Shown: positions 1 to 10,300, numbered from the stretch's first letter. The stretch: DNA of 64,000 nt from Bacillus ectoiniformans (GCF_016908875.1 NZ_JAFBES010000010.1:1-64000), one strand, 5' to 3'. The notes: generated by a model from the letters alone, not told the origin. Numbers and translations are program-made.

Positions 1-309
1 TATAGAAGAAACCATTTGTTAGAACAAGAAAAAATGAGCATGACTCCAAAAATTCTCGTCATGTTCATTGACAGATTCTTTTTTCAACAGAGTGAAACCC
101 TTGAAATGTCGACATTTCAAGGGTTTTTTTATCTTCAAAAATCAAGTCAGCCAATAAATTCCTAGCCGCCATGAAGAAGCGCAAAACGATAGAACATATA
201 TTTTACACAGTAACGTGCTAAATAAGAGTAATGATAATTAGCTAGGCAACCTCTCCATATTGCTAGTGAGACTGCTTGTTATTCAAGGGGGACAAGTATG
301 CTTAATTCA
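1..309. other. Left-edge intergenic region
   Basis: No gene can be supported here. One frame is open on the + strand from base 1 to about 165, but it runs through a strong terminator and has no recognisable protein. Another + frame closes with TAG at 20-22, so the end of a gene lying to the left is possible but not provable. Bases 131-309 hold nothing I recognise. Confidence 0.4.
95..130 (+). terminator. Rho-independent terminator, perfect 32-base palindrome
   Basis: Bases 95-110 and 111-126 are exact reverse complements with no loop bases left over, and the + strand continues in T at 127-130. The T-run lies only on the + side, so it would end a + strand transcript entering from left of the window. 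It does not serve the minus-strand SDR gene, which stops at 310. Confidence 0.8.
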
Positions 310-1074
310 TCAGATCGCTGTCCAGCCGCCATCTACCTTAATCGTCTCACCTGTGACAAAATCGGATAAGTCGGATGCTAAATATAAGACAGCACCCGAA
401 ATATCATTTGGTTTTGGGAGTTTGCCTAACAGGATCCGGCTTTCTACGTCTTTTTTGAAGTCTTCGTCTGCAAACATTTCCGCAGTAAACTCTGTTTCAA
501 TAAACGTTGGTGCAACAGCATTGACATTAATACCATATTTCGCCCATTCTACAGCTAATGCTTTTGTTAATTGAACCGCTCCGCCTTTACTAGAGCAGTA
601 GGCCGCTCTATTTATATAACCAACAAAGGACATTTGAGAAGCAATGGTAATGATTCTCCCCTTTTTTCCTTGTGCGATCAGATGTTTGCCAACGGCTTGA
701 CTAAAAAAGAATACTGACTTTAAATTTGTATCTACCGTACTGTCCCAATCTTCTTCGGTTACTTCAACAGCAGGCTTCGGACTATTAGTACCAGCGTTAT
801 TTACTAATATATCCACAGTGCCGAACTTACGCACTACTTCATCAACGACTTGTTGTACTCTCTGAATATCGTTCACATTCAATGAAAACGCCTCGTGTTT
901 CCCACCGAATTTCTTCAGTTCCTCAAGGGTTCTCTCTAAGGCTTCTTTCCCTCGCCCAATGATCATAACGTTAGCTCCAAGTTTTGCAAAGGCAAGAGCA
1001 ATTTCTTTTCCGATCCCTTTACTTCCGCCTGTCACAACAACTGTTTTATTTTGAATATCTGCAAAATAAGTCAA
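310..1074 (-). CDS. SDR-family dehydrogenase/reductase
   Basis: Classical short-chain dehydrogenase of 254 residues, the usual family length. The Rossmann motif TGGSKGIG is at residues 15-22, NNAG at 92-95, and the catalytic set is N117, S146, Y159 and K163 (YxxxK). R41 after the second strand suggests NADP(H), which is inference. It resembles gluconate-5-dehydrogenase and 3-oxoacyl-ACP reductase relatives, so the substrate is probably a small hydroxy-acid or sugar acid. The start is TTG at 1074; no ATG is better placed. It is the last gene of a minus-strand module with the GntP-type permease and the HisD-like enzyme, but 313 bp and a likely terminator separate it from the permease, so it may have its own promoter. 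Confidence 0.85.
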   Translation of the reverse strand: MTYFADIQNKTVVVTGGSKGIGKEIALAFAKLGANVMIIGRGKEALERTLEELKKFGGKHEAFSLNVNDIQRVQQVVDEVVRKFGTVDILVNNAGTNSPKPAVEVTEEDWDSTVDTNLKSVFFFSQAVGKHLIAQGKKGRIITIASQMSFVGYINRAAYCSSKGGAVQLTKALAVEWAKYGINVNAVAPTFIETEFTAEMFADEDFKKDVESRILLGKLPKPNDISGAVLYLASDLSDFVTGETIKVDGGWTAI

Positions 1075-1387
1075 ATCACTCTATCCTTTCAAGGTCAAAT
1101 TTTAAGAATCTATCTATAATAGCTCAAGCTTTAAACACGCAATGATCTCCTACACTTATCTTCTCTTATTGCCTCTGACTAGAATGCTTTCAGGTTTCCC
1201 TATTATCCCTAAATCTTTGAACAAATAATGTAAGATTGCCGAAAATAGGTGAAAGCAGCCGGGACTTGCAATCACTGTCTTTCAACAACAGTCAGTAATC
1301 ATTCATTCAAGTCTATCTATAAAAAAATTCCCAACAAACAAAATGCCTGCTGGGTAATACAAAATTATTTATGGCTGATGTCTAGAA
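1075..1387. other. Intergenic region between SDR gene and permease
   Basis: No gene is seen. An 11-base direct repeat TCTATCTATAA occurs at 1109-1119 and 1312-1322. At the right side the minus strand shows a weak stem (CCCAGCA with TGTTGGG, about 1330-1355) followed by seven T, a possible terminator for the permease gene. Confidence 0.4.
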
Positions 1388-2704
1388 CTATAACCCTATT
1401 GAAAATAGGATGACCGCCAGTATACTCCCAACTATTGGAACAACGACAGTTAAAGCGCCAAACATAGGATAGGCATCTTTATGGGTTTCGCCTGCAATAG
1501 AACGGATGGTAGTCACAACATAACCGCCAGATGGAAGTGAATCAAGGGATCCTGAAGAAATGGAAACCACTCGGTGCAATGCTTCTGGGTTAACACCTAG
1601 GTCAAGATAATGCGGTGCTAATAAGGGTAAAGCAATGGCTTGTCCGCCTGATGCTGAACCAGTTAAACCTGCGATAACCGCAACGGCTAGCGCTCCCCCG
1701 ATTAATGGACTGCCTGGGATATCTGTCATAAATGCTACTGCCTCTTGGAAGGCTGGTGTTGCTTTTACTACCCCGCCAAAACCGACAACGGCTGAGGTGT
1801 TAGCAATGGCAATGATTGCACCAATTGTACCCTCCGAAATGGCATTCCCCACATTCGAAAAATATTTTCGGTTGATTAAATAGGTAGTTAAAATGCCTCC
1901 TGTTAAAGCAATAATTAAAGCAGATTGCTTCAATGAATCATGAAATATAAATGAAATGCCTAAGACTACCAATAAAGGAATCATACTTAAAAGCGGATCA
2001 GGTAATTGCTGACGTACCACAAATTGGTCTGTCTCTCTTTGAATAAACTTCTCTCCATTTTTTATGGCTTTTTTGATTGCTTTTGTTAACCACCAATAAC
2101 CAAAGATCATCATAAATATCGCAACAATTAAACTGACTTCCCATCCTGCATAGGCATTCGTTCCTAAAAATTCTATGGGGATCCAGTTTTGAATTTCTGG
2201 TGAACCGGCAGATGTCATCGTGAATGTAGTCGAGCCAAAAGCCAGCGCTGCTGGAATAAAACGTCTTGGCAGATCAGCTTCCTTAAATAAACTGACTGCC
2301 ATGGGATAAACAGAAAAAGCCACTACAAACAAGCTGACTCCGCCATACGTTAATACCGCACAGGCAATCACTATCGCCAATGCAGCTCGTTTCATCCCTA
2401 TCTTTCCAACAATCCATTTGGAAATACTTTCAGCCGCTCCGCTGTCCTCCATTACCTTACCAAAGATCGCACCAGTTAAGAACATTAAATACCATGAAGC
2501 TATAAAGCCAGAAAAACCCGCCATATAGTTCGTTAAGAAATTCGCAGCACCTTCTTCCACAAGCTGCGGAAATAATGGCATCCCATTTAGTAACGTTACA
2601 AACAACGCAGAGAGCGGCGCTGCTATCAGTAAATTCATACCCCTCATAGTCAGGTAGATTAGCAATGCTAATCCACCTAACAGACCTATAAACCCTAAGA
2701 TCAT
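1388..2704 (-). CDS. GntP-family permease
   Basis: Integral membrane protein of 438 residues with about 12 hydrophobic segments. It has the glycine- and alanine-rich helices of the GntP/CitM-type permeases that import gluconate and related hydroxy-acids. The N-terminus is hydrophobic from residue 2. It lies 27 bp downstream of the HisD-like dehydrogenase and is surely co-transcribed with it, so it probably imports that enzyme's substrate. The exact substrate cannot be read from sequence. Family assignment is from overall resemblance and operon context. Confidence 0.85.
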   Translation of the reverse strand: MILGFIGLLGGLALLIYLTMRGMNLLIAAPLSALFVTLLNGMPLFPQLVEEGAANFLTNYMAGFSGFIASWYLMFLTGAIFGKVMEDSGAAESISKWIVGKIGMKRAALAIVIACAVLTYGGVSLFVVAFSVYPMAVSLFKEADLPRRFIPAALAFGSTTFTMTSAGSPEIQNWIPIEFLGTNAYAGWEVSLIVAIFMMIFGYWWLTKAIKKAIKNGEKFIQRETDQFVVRQQLPDPLLSMIPLLVVLGISFIFHDSLKQSALIIALTGGILTTYLINRKYFSNVGNAISEGTIGAIIAIANTSAVVGFGGVVKATPAFQEAVAFMTDIPGSPLIGGALAVAVIAGLTGSASGGQAIALPLLAPHYLDLGVNPEALHRVVSISSGSLDSLPSGGYVVTTIRSIAGETHKDAYPMFGALTVVVPIVGSILAVILFSIGL

Positions 2705-2731
2705 GTGACCATGACTCCCCTCATTTTGTAC

Positions 2732-4012
2732 TTACTTTTTGTTTCCGTATCTGCGTACACGAAGCAATGCTTGTTCAGCATGCCCTGCAAAGTTTTCCAG
2801 CTGGCATAGTCTCGCTGCATATTCCCCAATATAAGCAGTTGCTTCAGGCGTCACTTTTTGGTATGTAACAGTTTTGATAAATTTACCTACCCAAAGACCG
2901 CCAGTATATCGTGCTGCTCCCTTTGTCGGCAGCGTATGGTTAGTTCCAATAACCTTATCGCCGTAAGCAACGTTTGTTTCTGGCCCTAAAAATAAACAGC
3001 CATAATTCTTCATATTCTCTAAGAAATAATCAGGGTTTTCTGTCAGTATCTCTACATGCTCAAACGCGAGTTTATCTGCTTCAACCACCGCTTCTTCCAG
3101 ACTGTCTACTAATAAAACCTGACCATAATCTGCCCAGGAAACACGAGCGACATCTGCAGTCGGCAATACTTTGAGCTGCCTTTCAATTTCCTCTATTGTT
3201 TCATAAGCCAGCTTCTCAGAAGTTGTGATCAAAGCTCCAGGTGACGTCGGACCATGTTCACCTTGCCCAAGAATATCAGTTGCAACCATTTCTGCATCTG
3301 CCGTTTCGTCTGCTACCACTAGTGTTTCAGTCGGACCTGCAAATAAGTCAATGCCGACCCTTCCAAACAATTGTCGTTTGGCTTCAGCTACAAAGGCATT
3401 TCCTGGCCCAACGATCATATCAACTAATTCGATGGTTTCCGTACCAATCGCCATGGCTGCCATTGCTTGAATGCCGCCGAGTAAATAAATTTCATCCGCA
3501 CCTGCTAAATACATTGCCGCAATGGTTGCGTTTGGCACTTCTCCATTGATAGGCGGCGTGCAAGCGATAACACGTTTGACTCCCGCAACCTTTGCTGTTA
3601 ATACACTCATATGTGCAGAAGCAACCATTGGATAACGCCCACCTGGAATATAACAACCAACGCTATTCACTGGAATGTTTTTATGACCTAGAATGACACC
3701 TGGAATATTCTCTACTTCCACATCATGAAGAGAAGCTAATTGAGCCTCAGCAAATTCACGAATGTTTTTTTGGGCAAACTTGATGTCCTCAATTGTGTCT
3801 TCAGGAACCTTTGCAACAATCTCCTGAATTTGCTCCTCAGTTAAACGGAATGATTCAGGAGACCATTTATCAAATTTGTCCGAATACTCCCGTACTGCTT
3901 GATCGCCGCGGACTTCGATATCTTTAATGGCGTCGCCGACAATTTTAGATACTTCCACATCATTCTTAGATACTTCTTCCTTTGATTTACCTTCTTTAAT
4001 TATTCTTACCAC
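2732..4012 (-). CDS. Histidinol-dehydrogenase-family enzyme (HpsN-like)
   Basis: Zinc-dependent NAD dehydrogenase of 426 residues with the HisD residues conserved: Q250 and H253 (GQGEHGP), the base pair E318-H319, D352 and H411. It is not in a his operon. The segment [17 protein letters not shown] (356-372) is typical of the HpsN branch, which oxidises sulfopropanediol, rather than of true HisD. By family knowledge it makes a four-electron oxidation of a primary alcohol to an acid. Here it is linked to a GntP-type permease, an SDR and a LacI-type regulator, so a polyol or DHPS-like substrate is inferred. No sulfolactate lyase gene is in view, so sulfonate use is unproven. The start is GTG at 4012, with AGGGAGG about 8 bases upstream. 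Confidence 0.85.
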   Translation of the reverse strand: MVRIIKEGKSKEEVSKNDVEVSKIVGDAIKDIEVRGDQAVREYSDKFDKWSPESFRLTEEQIQEIVAKVPEDTIEDIKFAQKNIREFAEAQLASLHDVEVENIPGVILGHKNIPVNSVGCYIPGGRYPMVASAHMSVLTAKVAGVKRVIACTPPINGEVPNATIAAMYLAGADEIYLLGGIQAMAAMAIGTETIELVDMIVGPGNAFVAEAKRQLFGRVGIDLFAGPTETLVVADETADAEMVATDILGQGEHGPTSPGALITTSEKLAYETIEEIERQLKVLPTADVARVSWADYGQVLLVDSLEEAVVEADKLAFEHVEILTENPDYFLENMKNYGCLFLGPETNVAYGDKVIGTNHTLPTKGAARYTGGLWVGKFIKTVTYQKVTPEATAYIGEYAARLCQLENFAGHAEQALLRVRRYGNKK

Positions 4013-4033
4013 AATGAATTCCTCCCTGTTTGA

Positions 4034-4118
4034 TTTGTATACGCTTCCAATTAAAATTTGAATACGTATGCAAATTACTGAAAATTTTTACGTATTCAAA
4101 ATGAATACGTATGCAAAA
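4034..4118. promoter_or_regulatory. Triple LacI-type operator array
   Basis: Three related 18-base near-palindromes centred on CG: TTTGTATACGCTTCCAAT at 4034-4051, TTTGAATACGTATGCAAA at 4057-4074 (two mismatches from perfect symmetry) and ATGAATACGTATGCAAAA at 4101-4118. An extra half-site ACGTATTCAAA lies at 4090-4100. The array sits just upstream of the HisD-like gene and downstream of the LacI-type gene. It is the expected place and form for that regulator's operators. Binding is inferred. Confidence 0.75.
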
Positions 4119-4165
4119 AAATATAAATAAAGAGTATTCTAAAAATAGCGATTTGTCAATACCCT

Positions 4166-5155
4166 TTATGTGGTTTGTCTTTCAATTAATCTCCCCTCTA
4201 ATTCAACAATTCCATTGTGACCGGTGTACTCTTTAATCTCAGAGATCATATAACTCACTGTTTCTTTCACCATTTGAGAAACTGGCTGTTCCCAAGTTGT
4301 TAAGTTATATATTGGCCATGCTGCCATATTTATATTATCAAAGCCTACAACCTTTGTTTGTGACGGAACAGCAATTCCATTCTCGCGAAGCACGTCTAAC
4401 ACACCCAATGCCATGATGTCGTTAGCCACAAAAAAAGCAGAAGGTACATGTCCGTTTTGAATCATCTCCTTTGCAGTTTCATAGCCGCCTTCATAAGAAT
4501 AATCAGAATCAAACCTTTGAAAGGGAATCTTATGTTTTTCTAATATTTCTGTAAAGCCTTTTTCCCGTTCTATACTCGTCGATGTATTGCGTCCGCCTGA
4601 AATATAAGCCATATCCCGGCAACCTTTTTGAATCAAGTACTCAGCAATCTGCCGGCTTGCTTTCAGATTATTTGTGCATAGTGAAAAGAAGTCCTGCTGA
4701 TCTGCTTTTCGGTTAAATAATACAAGAGGGATCTTATTCTTTTTAAAATCCTCAGTAACTCTTAGTGAAAGAGTGGCATCCGTAATAATTACACCTGCCA
4801 CATTATAATGTAAAAGCATCTTCACATCTTCTTTTTGGATCTCATCATTATTCGTGTGGACAAACAGTATGCTATAGCCTAATTTTTTAAAATGCGTCGT
4901 AAATTCCTTTAAAACCTGTGGGTAAAATGGATTGTGAACCCCTTTCATGACTAGACCAATGAGCTTTGATTTATTTGTAATTAAGCCTCGTGCAAACTCG
5001 TTAGGTACATACCCTAACTCCTCAGCAGCGGCTAACACTTTTTTTCGTGTCTTTTCCGAAACAGATGCGCCTTCGAAAAAAACCCTTGAGACAGTGGACT
5101 GTGAAACCCCTGCAAGCTTTGCAACATCCTTTGCATTAATTCCTTTACTCCTCAT
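4166..5155 (-). CDS. LacI-family transcriptional regulator
   Basis: LacI/GalR-type repressor of 329 residues. The N-terminal helix-turn-helix is at residues 8-27 (AKDVAKLAGVSQSTVSRVF) with the hinge helix near 50-58, followed by a periplasmic-binding-protein-like effector domain (about 62-325). It is encoded upstream of and in line with the HisD-like, permease and SDR genes, and the gap between contains three operator-like palindromes. It therefore most likely controls this module in response to a sugar-acid or polyol. It could also be a CcpA-like relative, but CcpA itself is present at 16.4 kb. Confidence 0.88.
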   Translation of the reverse strand: MRSKGINAKDVAKLAGVSQSTVSRVFFEGASVSEKTRKKVLAAAEELGYVPNEFARGLITNKSKLIGLVMKGVHNPFYPQVLKEFTTHFKKLGYSILFVHTNNDEIQKEDVKMLLHYNVAGVIITDATLSLRVTEDFKKNKIPLVLFNRKADQQDFFSLCTNNLKASRQIAEYLIQKGCRDMAYISGGRNTSTSIEREKGFTEILEKHKIPFQRFDSDYSYEGGYETAKEMIQNGHVPSAFFVANDIMALGVLDVLRENGIAVPSQTKVVGFDNINMAAWPIYNLTTWEQPVSQMVKETVSYMISEIKEYTGHNGIVELEGRLIERQTT

Positions 5156-5683
5156 CCGCTTCTACTCTCTTTCAAAATTATGATTATAAATTATACACTA
5201 TATCCCCATGATTTTGGAGTGATTAGAGATAAAGCTTTTTAGAATCGTCTCTTAAAGTCGGATTCACACAAAAAAACACAAAATAAATTGCTGCTTATGA
5301 ATTGTATGTAAATCCAAGTATTGACTAAAAGACTAAATTTGAGCTGTTTACAGAGCTTGAAGGATATCAACTAAACAAGCGTGCCCAACGAAGAGATCAC
5401 ACTCAAAACCATAATGAATGAACTCAATCTTCTCACAGATCACAAATCCATATGTGTCTGTCAATATTCAGGGCAAAGCCTTTGTTCCGTTTTAATGGAT
5501 ACTGCTCTTAGCAAAGTGACGATTGGGTAAGCCTCTTCAAAGTAGGATCGTTACCCTTTCATTCTCATTCATGTTTCTATATAGCACTCTAAACCCTCGT
5601 TTCAAATATAGAAACTAAAACTCATAATTTGAAGTAAACCCCGCACCATATTACTATGAAAGCTGTGCAAAGGAGGATTGAAT
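5156..5683. other. Intergenic region between divergent regulators
   Basis: No supported gene. A short open stretch near 5341-5425 (+) reads like protein for about 27 codons but has no start or ribosome site, and could be a decayed fragment. The minus strand near 5185-5200 carries an extended -10 (TGTATAAT) that may serve the LacI-type gene. The right end holds the IclR-side palindromes, described separately. Confidence 0.4.
5573..5615. promoter_or_regulatory. Palindromic operator candidate for the IclR regulator
   Basis: GTTTCTATAT at 5573-5582 is the exact reverse complement of ATATAGAAAC at 5606-5615. The right arm also forms a tighter palindrome, GTTTC-N7-GAAAC, at 5599-5615. The array ends about 70 bases before the IclR-type start codon. 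IclR-family proteins usually bind such short palindromes in their own promoter region. The assignment is inference. Confidence 0.5.
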
Positions 5684-6427
5684 ATGAGCCAATACGAGGT
5701 TTCCACATTAAAAAAAGGGCTGCAGATACTTGATGTTCTGATGCTAAAAGGAGAAATGACACTTACTGACATCATGGATTATTTCCAGTGGAATAAAACG
5801 ACTACTTTCCGTTTACTGCACACATTGGAAAACATGGGGTTCATTCAAAAGGGAATCCATGGTTTTAATCTCACAGGAAAATCTTCCACGCCAAAACAGC
5901 CGCATAACCCCTTGGTTGATTGGGTATCAGTACCAGCACTTTATGAATTAAGCAGAAAAATGGGAGAAACAATGTACATCGGTATTTTAGATGGAAGCGA
6001 TGTAGTGACTACCCAAATCGTGGATGGCACTCATGCAATGAGGATTCATTCTACAGTTGGAGACAGGGATCCTGCTCATGGCAGTGCACTCGGGAAAGCC
6101 ATTCTTGCTTTTATGGAGCCTGATTTGCAGCAATCCTTCCTGAGACATCTGCCTTATGCCAAAACGACGATTCATACCTTCGATGACAAACAGATGTTTC
6201 TCTATCATTTAGAAGCGATCAAGAAGCGAGGCTATGCCATCGATGATGAAGAAACGGCTATTGGCGTGAGATGCATCGCAGTCCCTATCTATAGTAATGG
6301 CCGAGTTATCGCAAGCGCGGCAATCTCTGGCCCGGTTTCACGATTGTCTAAGAAAATGGATAAGACGATCAGCAAAGAGCTGAAAGCTTGCAGTAAACGC
6401 ATCACAGAACAGCTTGAAAACAATTAG
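5684..6427 (+). CDS. IclR-family transcriptional regulator
   Basis: Regulator of 247 residues. The N-terminal winged helix-turn-helix covers about residues 5-60, including SQYEVSTLKKGLQIL and MTLTDIMDYFQWNKTTTFRL. The C-terminal IclR effector (GAF-like) domain covers about 75-245 and includes GSALGKAILAFM. The start was taken as ATG 5684 because AGGAGG at 5671-5676 is 7 bases upstream; a TTG six bases earlier would overlap the ribosome site. It is followed 12 bp later by an MFS transporter and then a UPF0303 protein, so it probably controls this operon and itself. Confidence 0.9.
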   Translation: MSQYEVSTLKKGLQILDVLMLKGEMTLTDIMDYFQWNKTTTFRLLHTLENMGFIQKGIHGFNLTGKSSTPKQPHNPLVDWVSVPALYELSRKMGETMYIGILDGSDVVTTQIVDGTHAMRIHSTVGDRDPAHGSALGKAILAFMEPDLQQSFLRHLPYAKTTIHTFDDKQMFLYHLEAIKKRGYAIDDEETAIGVRCIAVPIYSNGRVIASAAISGPVSRLSKKMDKTISKELKACSKRITEQLENN

Positions 6428-6439
6428 GAGGTAATCACC

Positions 6440-7627
6440 ATGAAAGCTTTCTCATCTAAAAGCCTAGTTGCCTTGATATCATTGGCGATCAGTGCCTTTG
6501 CCATTGGAACAACCGAATTTGTCATTGTCGGATTGCTCCAGACGGTGGCTTCCGACCTTTCCATCTCTGTAACGAAAGCGGGTACCCTTGTATCTGGTTA
6601 TGCTGCTGCCATTGCAATCGGCACACCCATCGTGACTGCAATGACCAATAGGCTTCCTAAGAAAGGACTGCTTCTTAGTCTATTAGTCATTTTTATTGCA
6701 GGAAATTTATTATCTGCCTTTGCAGCCACCTATAGCCTGCTGCTTGCTTCACGTATCATCACAGCTGTGGCACACGGAGTCTTCTTTGCCATTGCAGCTA
6801 CTGTGGCAACGGAAATCGTTCCAAAGGACAAACAATCACAGGCAATTTCAATCATGTTTACAGGGTTAACGGTTGCAACCATCCTCGGTGTACCATTCGG
6901 AACCTTGATTGGTCAGCAGCTCGGCTGGAGAACCACCTTTCTTGCCATAGCAGTCCTAGGGGTTATTGCTTTGATCGCTAATATGGTGACAATTGACAAG
7001 CCCGAAAGAAATGTAAACAAACTAACAGTAGGAGACATTGGTAGATTAATAGGAAATCCAAGAATCATCCTGGCACTTCTAATGACATCATTTGGATTTG
7101 GCGGAACATTTGTCTTATTCACGTATTTAACACCCATTTTAGAGACAGTAAGCAATATCTCACCAGACCACATTTTTTGGATGCTGCTTCTATACGGAGC
7201 CGCCACGGCTGTGGGTAATATCATTGGAGGCAAAATTACCAATCATCATCCTGTTAAGGCACTCAGATGGGTATTTCTATATCAGCTTATCGCCTTATTA
7301 TTACAGATGATCCTGCTTCCAAATGCCTTATTGCGCTACCTTTCCATTATTCTGCTTGGGCTATTCGCCTTCATGATGTCGCCGGGCGTTCAATCCTATA
7401 TCGTCTCACTTGCTGAACAGCTTGTTCCAAGTGCAAAAGACCTTGCCTCAGCACTTAATATTTCAGGGTTCAACCTCGGGATCGCTGCAGGATCGGCACT
7501 GGGAGGATTCGCTGTCGACTATCTGAATTTCCTTGACACAGCTTGGATTGGTGCACTTATGGTACTAGTTGCCTTAGTTTTGGCAATGATCAACTACCGT
7601 CTGGATAAAAAACAAAAATTATTTTAA
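6440..7627 (+). CDS. MFS transporter, DHA1-type efflux family
   Basis: Membrane protein of 395 residues with about 12 hydrophobic segments. It starts with the signature ISAFAIGTTEFVIVGLL typical of AraJ/YtbD-like 12-TM drug:H+ antiporter 1 members, which export sugars, nucleosides or drugs. AGGAGG precedes the ATG by 8 bases. It lies between the IclR regulator and the UPF0303 gene with very short gaps. The substrate is unknown. Confidence 0.88.
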   Translation: MKAFSSKSLVALISLAISAFAIGTTEFVIVGLLQTVASDLSISVTKAGTLVSGYAAAIAIGTPIVTAMTNRLPKKGLLLSLLVIFIAGNLLSAFAATYSLLLASRIITAVAHGVFFAIAATVATEIVPKDKQSQAISIMFTGLTVATILGVPFGTLIGQQLGWRTTFLAIAVLGVIALIANMVTIDKPERNVNKLTVGDIGRLIGNPRIILALLMTSFGFGGTFVLFTYLTPILETVSNISPDHIFWMLLLYGAATAVGNIIGGKITNHHPVKALRWVFLYQLIALLLQMILLPNALLRYLSIILLGLFAFMMSPGVQSYIVSLAEQLVPSAKDLASALNISGFNLGIAAGSALGGFAVDYLNFLDTAWIGALMVLVALVLAMINYRLDKKQKLF

Positions 7628-7639
7628 AGGAGAATGGAT

Positions 7640-8095
7640 ATGACAACAGAACAATTACAACAATTAGAGGATGACTTAACCTTCACGACCTTTACAAATG
7701 AAGATGCCTTGAACCTTGGAATGGAGCTTGTAAATCTGGCTAAACAAGACGGAGTTAACATTGCTGTTCACGTTGAACGAAACCGCGTGCCTTTATTTAC
7801 TCATTTAATGGACGGAACTTCAGAAGAAAATGTTTACTGGCTGCATCGAAAGAAAAGAGTCGTAGATCACTATAATCATAGTACACAATTCATTGCTGCG
7901 CGTTTTGAGGAAAATGGCCTTCAGCATGATCAACACTCATTGCTTGCTCCAGAAGATTATCAAGCGATCGGCGGCTCTCTGCCTATTCGACTTGCAGGTG
8001 CTGGTGTCATCGGAAGCGTGACAGTGGCCGGGCTTACTCCACAGCTTGATCATGAGTATGCAGTGAAAGGCGTAAAATATTTTTTAAACAGATAA
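7640..8095 (+). CDS. UPF0303 / GlcG-HbpS-like protein
   Basis: Protein of 151 residues resembling the UPF0303 family (yeast YBR137W, GlcG/HbpS fold), with FTNEDALNLGMELVNLA near the start, VYWLHRKKRVVDHYNHST in the middle and GGSLPIRLAGAGVIGSVTVAGL near the end. The function is not established; family members are linked to haem or cofactor binding. ATG 7640 was chosen because GGAG at 7629-7632 is 7 bases upstream, while the ATG at 7634 is only one base away. It is the last gene of the IclR-MFS operon and a strong terminator follows. Confidence 0.85.
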   Translation: MTTEQLQQLEDDLTFTTFTNEDALNLGMELVNLAKQDGVNIAVHVERNRVPLFTHLMDGTSEENVYWLHRKKRVVDHYNHSTQFIAARFEENGLQHDQHSLLAPEDYQAIGGSLPIRLAGAGVIGSVTVAGLTPQLDHEYAVKGVKYFLNR

Positions 8096-8112
8096 GATCA
8101 ACCGTTAAACAG

Positions 8113-8145
8113 CCCCCACCCATGCCCGGGTGGGGGTTGTTTTTG
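8113..8145 (+). terminator. Rho-independent terminator of the IclR-MFS-UPF0303 operon
   Basis: CCCCCACCC (8113-8121) pairs with GGGTGGGGG (8128-8136) around a 6-base loop, followed by TTGTTTTT. It is 18 bp after the UPF0303 stop codon. Confidence 0.9.
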
Positions 8146-8180
8146 TCATAATAATTATGAACTTGAACTGAAACAGCAAA

Positions 8181-8211
8181 AATGAATGGCCTCTAGTACT
8201 AGCCTTTCATT
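8181..8211 (-). terminator. Terminator left behind the aldo/keto reductase remnant
   Basis: On the minus strand AATGAAAGGC pairs with GCCATTCATT (one mismatch) and is followed by TTTTG. It lies 41 bp beyond the stop of the reductase remnant, which it would have served. Confidence 0.6.
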
Positions 8212-8251
8212 AACAGGACTAAAGCTTATAAACTATACACGCTGCAGATTC

Positions 8252-8449
8252 TCAAAAGTCGAATTCGTCCGGATGTGGACCGCTTCTAAGATCTTCGTTT
8301 AGAGCATTTAGTTGATTCATTTCATCATCAGTACGAATAGCGGTTACTACTGCTGCTTCTAGGTTTTTCCCTTCTTCTACACGAAAAACACCATATCCGA
8401 TTTCCGGCATTTCAACACCATTATTTAATTGAACTTTTTTCAATTCCAT
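8252..8449 (-). pseudogene. Aldo/keto reductase with internal deletion
   Basis: Only 65 codons remain. Residues 1-40 read as an intact AKR N-terminus (MELKKVQLNNGVEMPEIGYG, then FRVEEG and AVVTAIRT). Residues 41-65 (about DDEMNQLNALNEDLRSG then PHPDEFDF) read as the normal AKR C-terminus. About 210 residues that hold the catalytic Tyr, Lys and His and most of the barrel are missing, yet the reading frame is kept. The protein cannot be an active reductase. The ribosome site is weak. It is isolated between the UPF0303 gene and tyrS. Confidence 0.8.
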
Positions 8450-8632
8450 AAGCTATTCTCACTTTCCATAACATTGTGTTAAGAAAAGAATCGCAATTGA
8501 TTCTTGACTAAATAGTATCTTAAGACCATCAAATTTAATAGAAGGCACTTTTATGTACCGTTAAAAAAAAGCAAGTACACCTACTAAAATTCAGCCCTTT
8601 CTTTTAATATTTTGTATAAGAAGCGCAACACA

Positions 8633-8663
8633 AAAAAGGCCGAGCTTTAAGCCGGCCTTTTTC
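8633..8663 (-). terminator. Terminator of tyrS
   Basis: On the minus strand AAAAAGGCCG and CGGCCTTTTTT pair around a 10-base loop, just after the tyrS stop at 8670. Confidence 0.88.
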
Positions 8664-8669
8664 TGCTTG

Positions 8670-9935
<1,266 letters not shown>

Positions 9936-10015
9936 TCAACTTCCTCTCTCATTTTGGTTTCATAAAAAGCAGGTTTTTATTCGTTAAAGACCTGAAGATC
10001 ATTGCTTCAAGCATA

Positions 10016-10264
10016 CAAAAACGCCCCTGCAAAAATGCAGGGACGCTATATACGCGCGGTACCACCCAGGCTTGAGAATATGTCATTCTCCACTCTTACT
10101 GAATAACGGCTGCAAACCGTTTACTGCTACTTAACATTCACAGCAAAAGCTCCGGGAGGTAATTCGTTCGGCTATTTGTATCACCTTTCACCAACCGGCG
10201 ATTCTCTAAAAAACAGGGATAGCGAACTACTGAATCCTTTCAACGCTGTCATATTTAAATTGTA
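10016..10264 (-). promoter_or_regulatory. T-box leader of tyrS
   Basis: The minus strand carries the T-box core AAGCCTGGGTGGTACCGCG at 10073-10055. A terminator hairpin follows (CCCTGC at 10042-10037 with GCAGGG at 10030-10025, then a T-run) and competes with the antiterminator. Further upstream a Stem I-like region includes GGTGATACAAATAGCC; UAC at 10180-10178 is the likely tyrosine specifier codon. The codon choice is inferred from position. Uncharged tRNA-Tyr should stabilise the antiterminator and raise tyrS expression. Confidence 0.92.
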
Positions 10265-10271
10265 TATGCCC

Positions 10272-10300
10272 ATTTTAATCATTACACCAAACATTGTCAA
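10272..10300 (-). promoter_or_regulatory. Sigma-A promoter of tyrS
   Basis: On the minus strand TTGACA (10300-10295) is spaced exactly 17 bases from TAAAAT (10277-10272). The inferred start near 10264 is at the 5' end of the T-box leader. Confidence 0.85.

Noticed and set aside
260-574. Frame opposite the SDR gene
   Set aside because: It is antisense to a gene with all SDR motifs, so it is a shadow.
5300-5570. Decayed gene or IS fragment
   Set aside because: Only short open stretches without a family signature, and no terminal repeats or target duplications.
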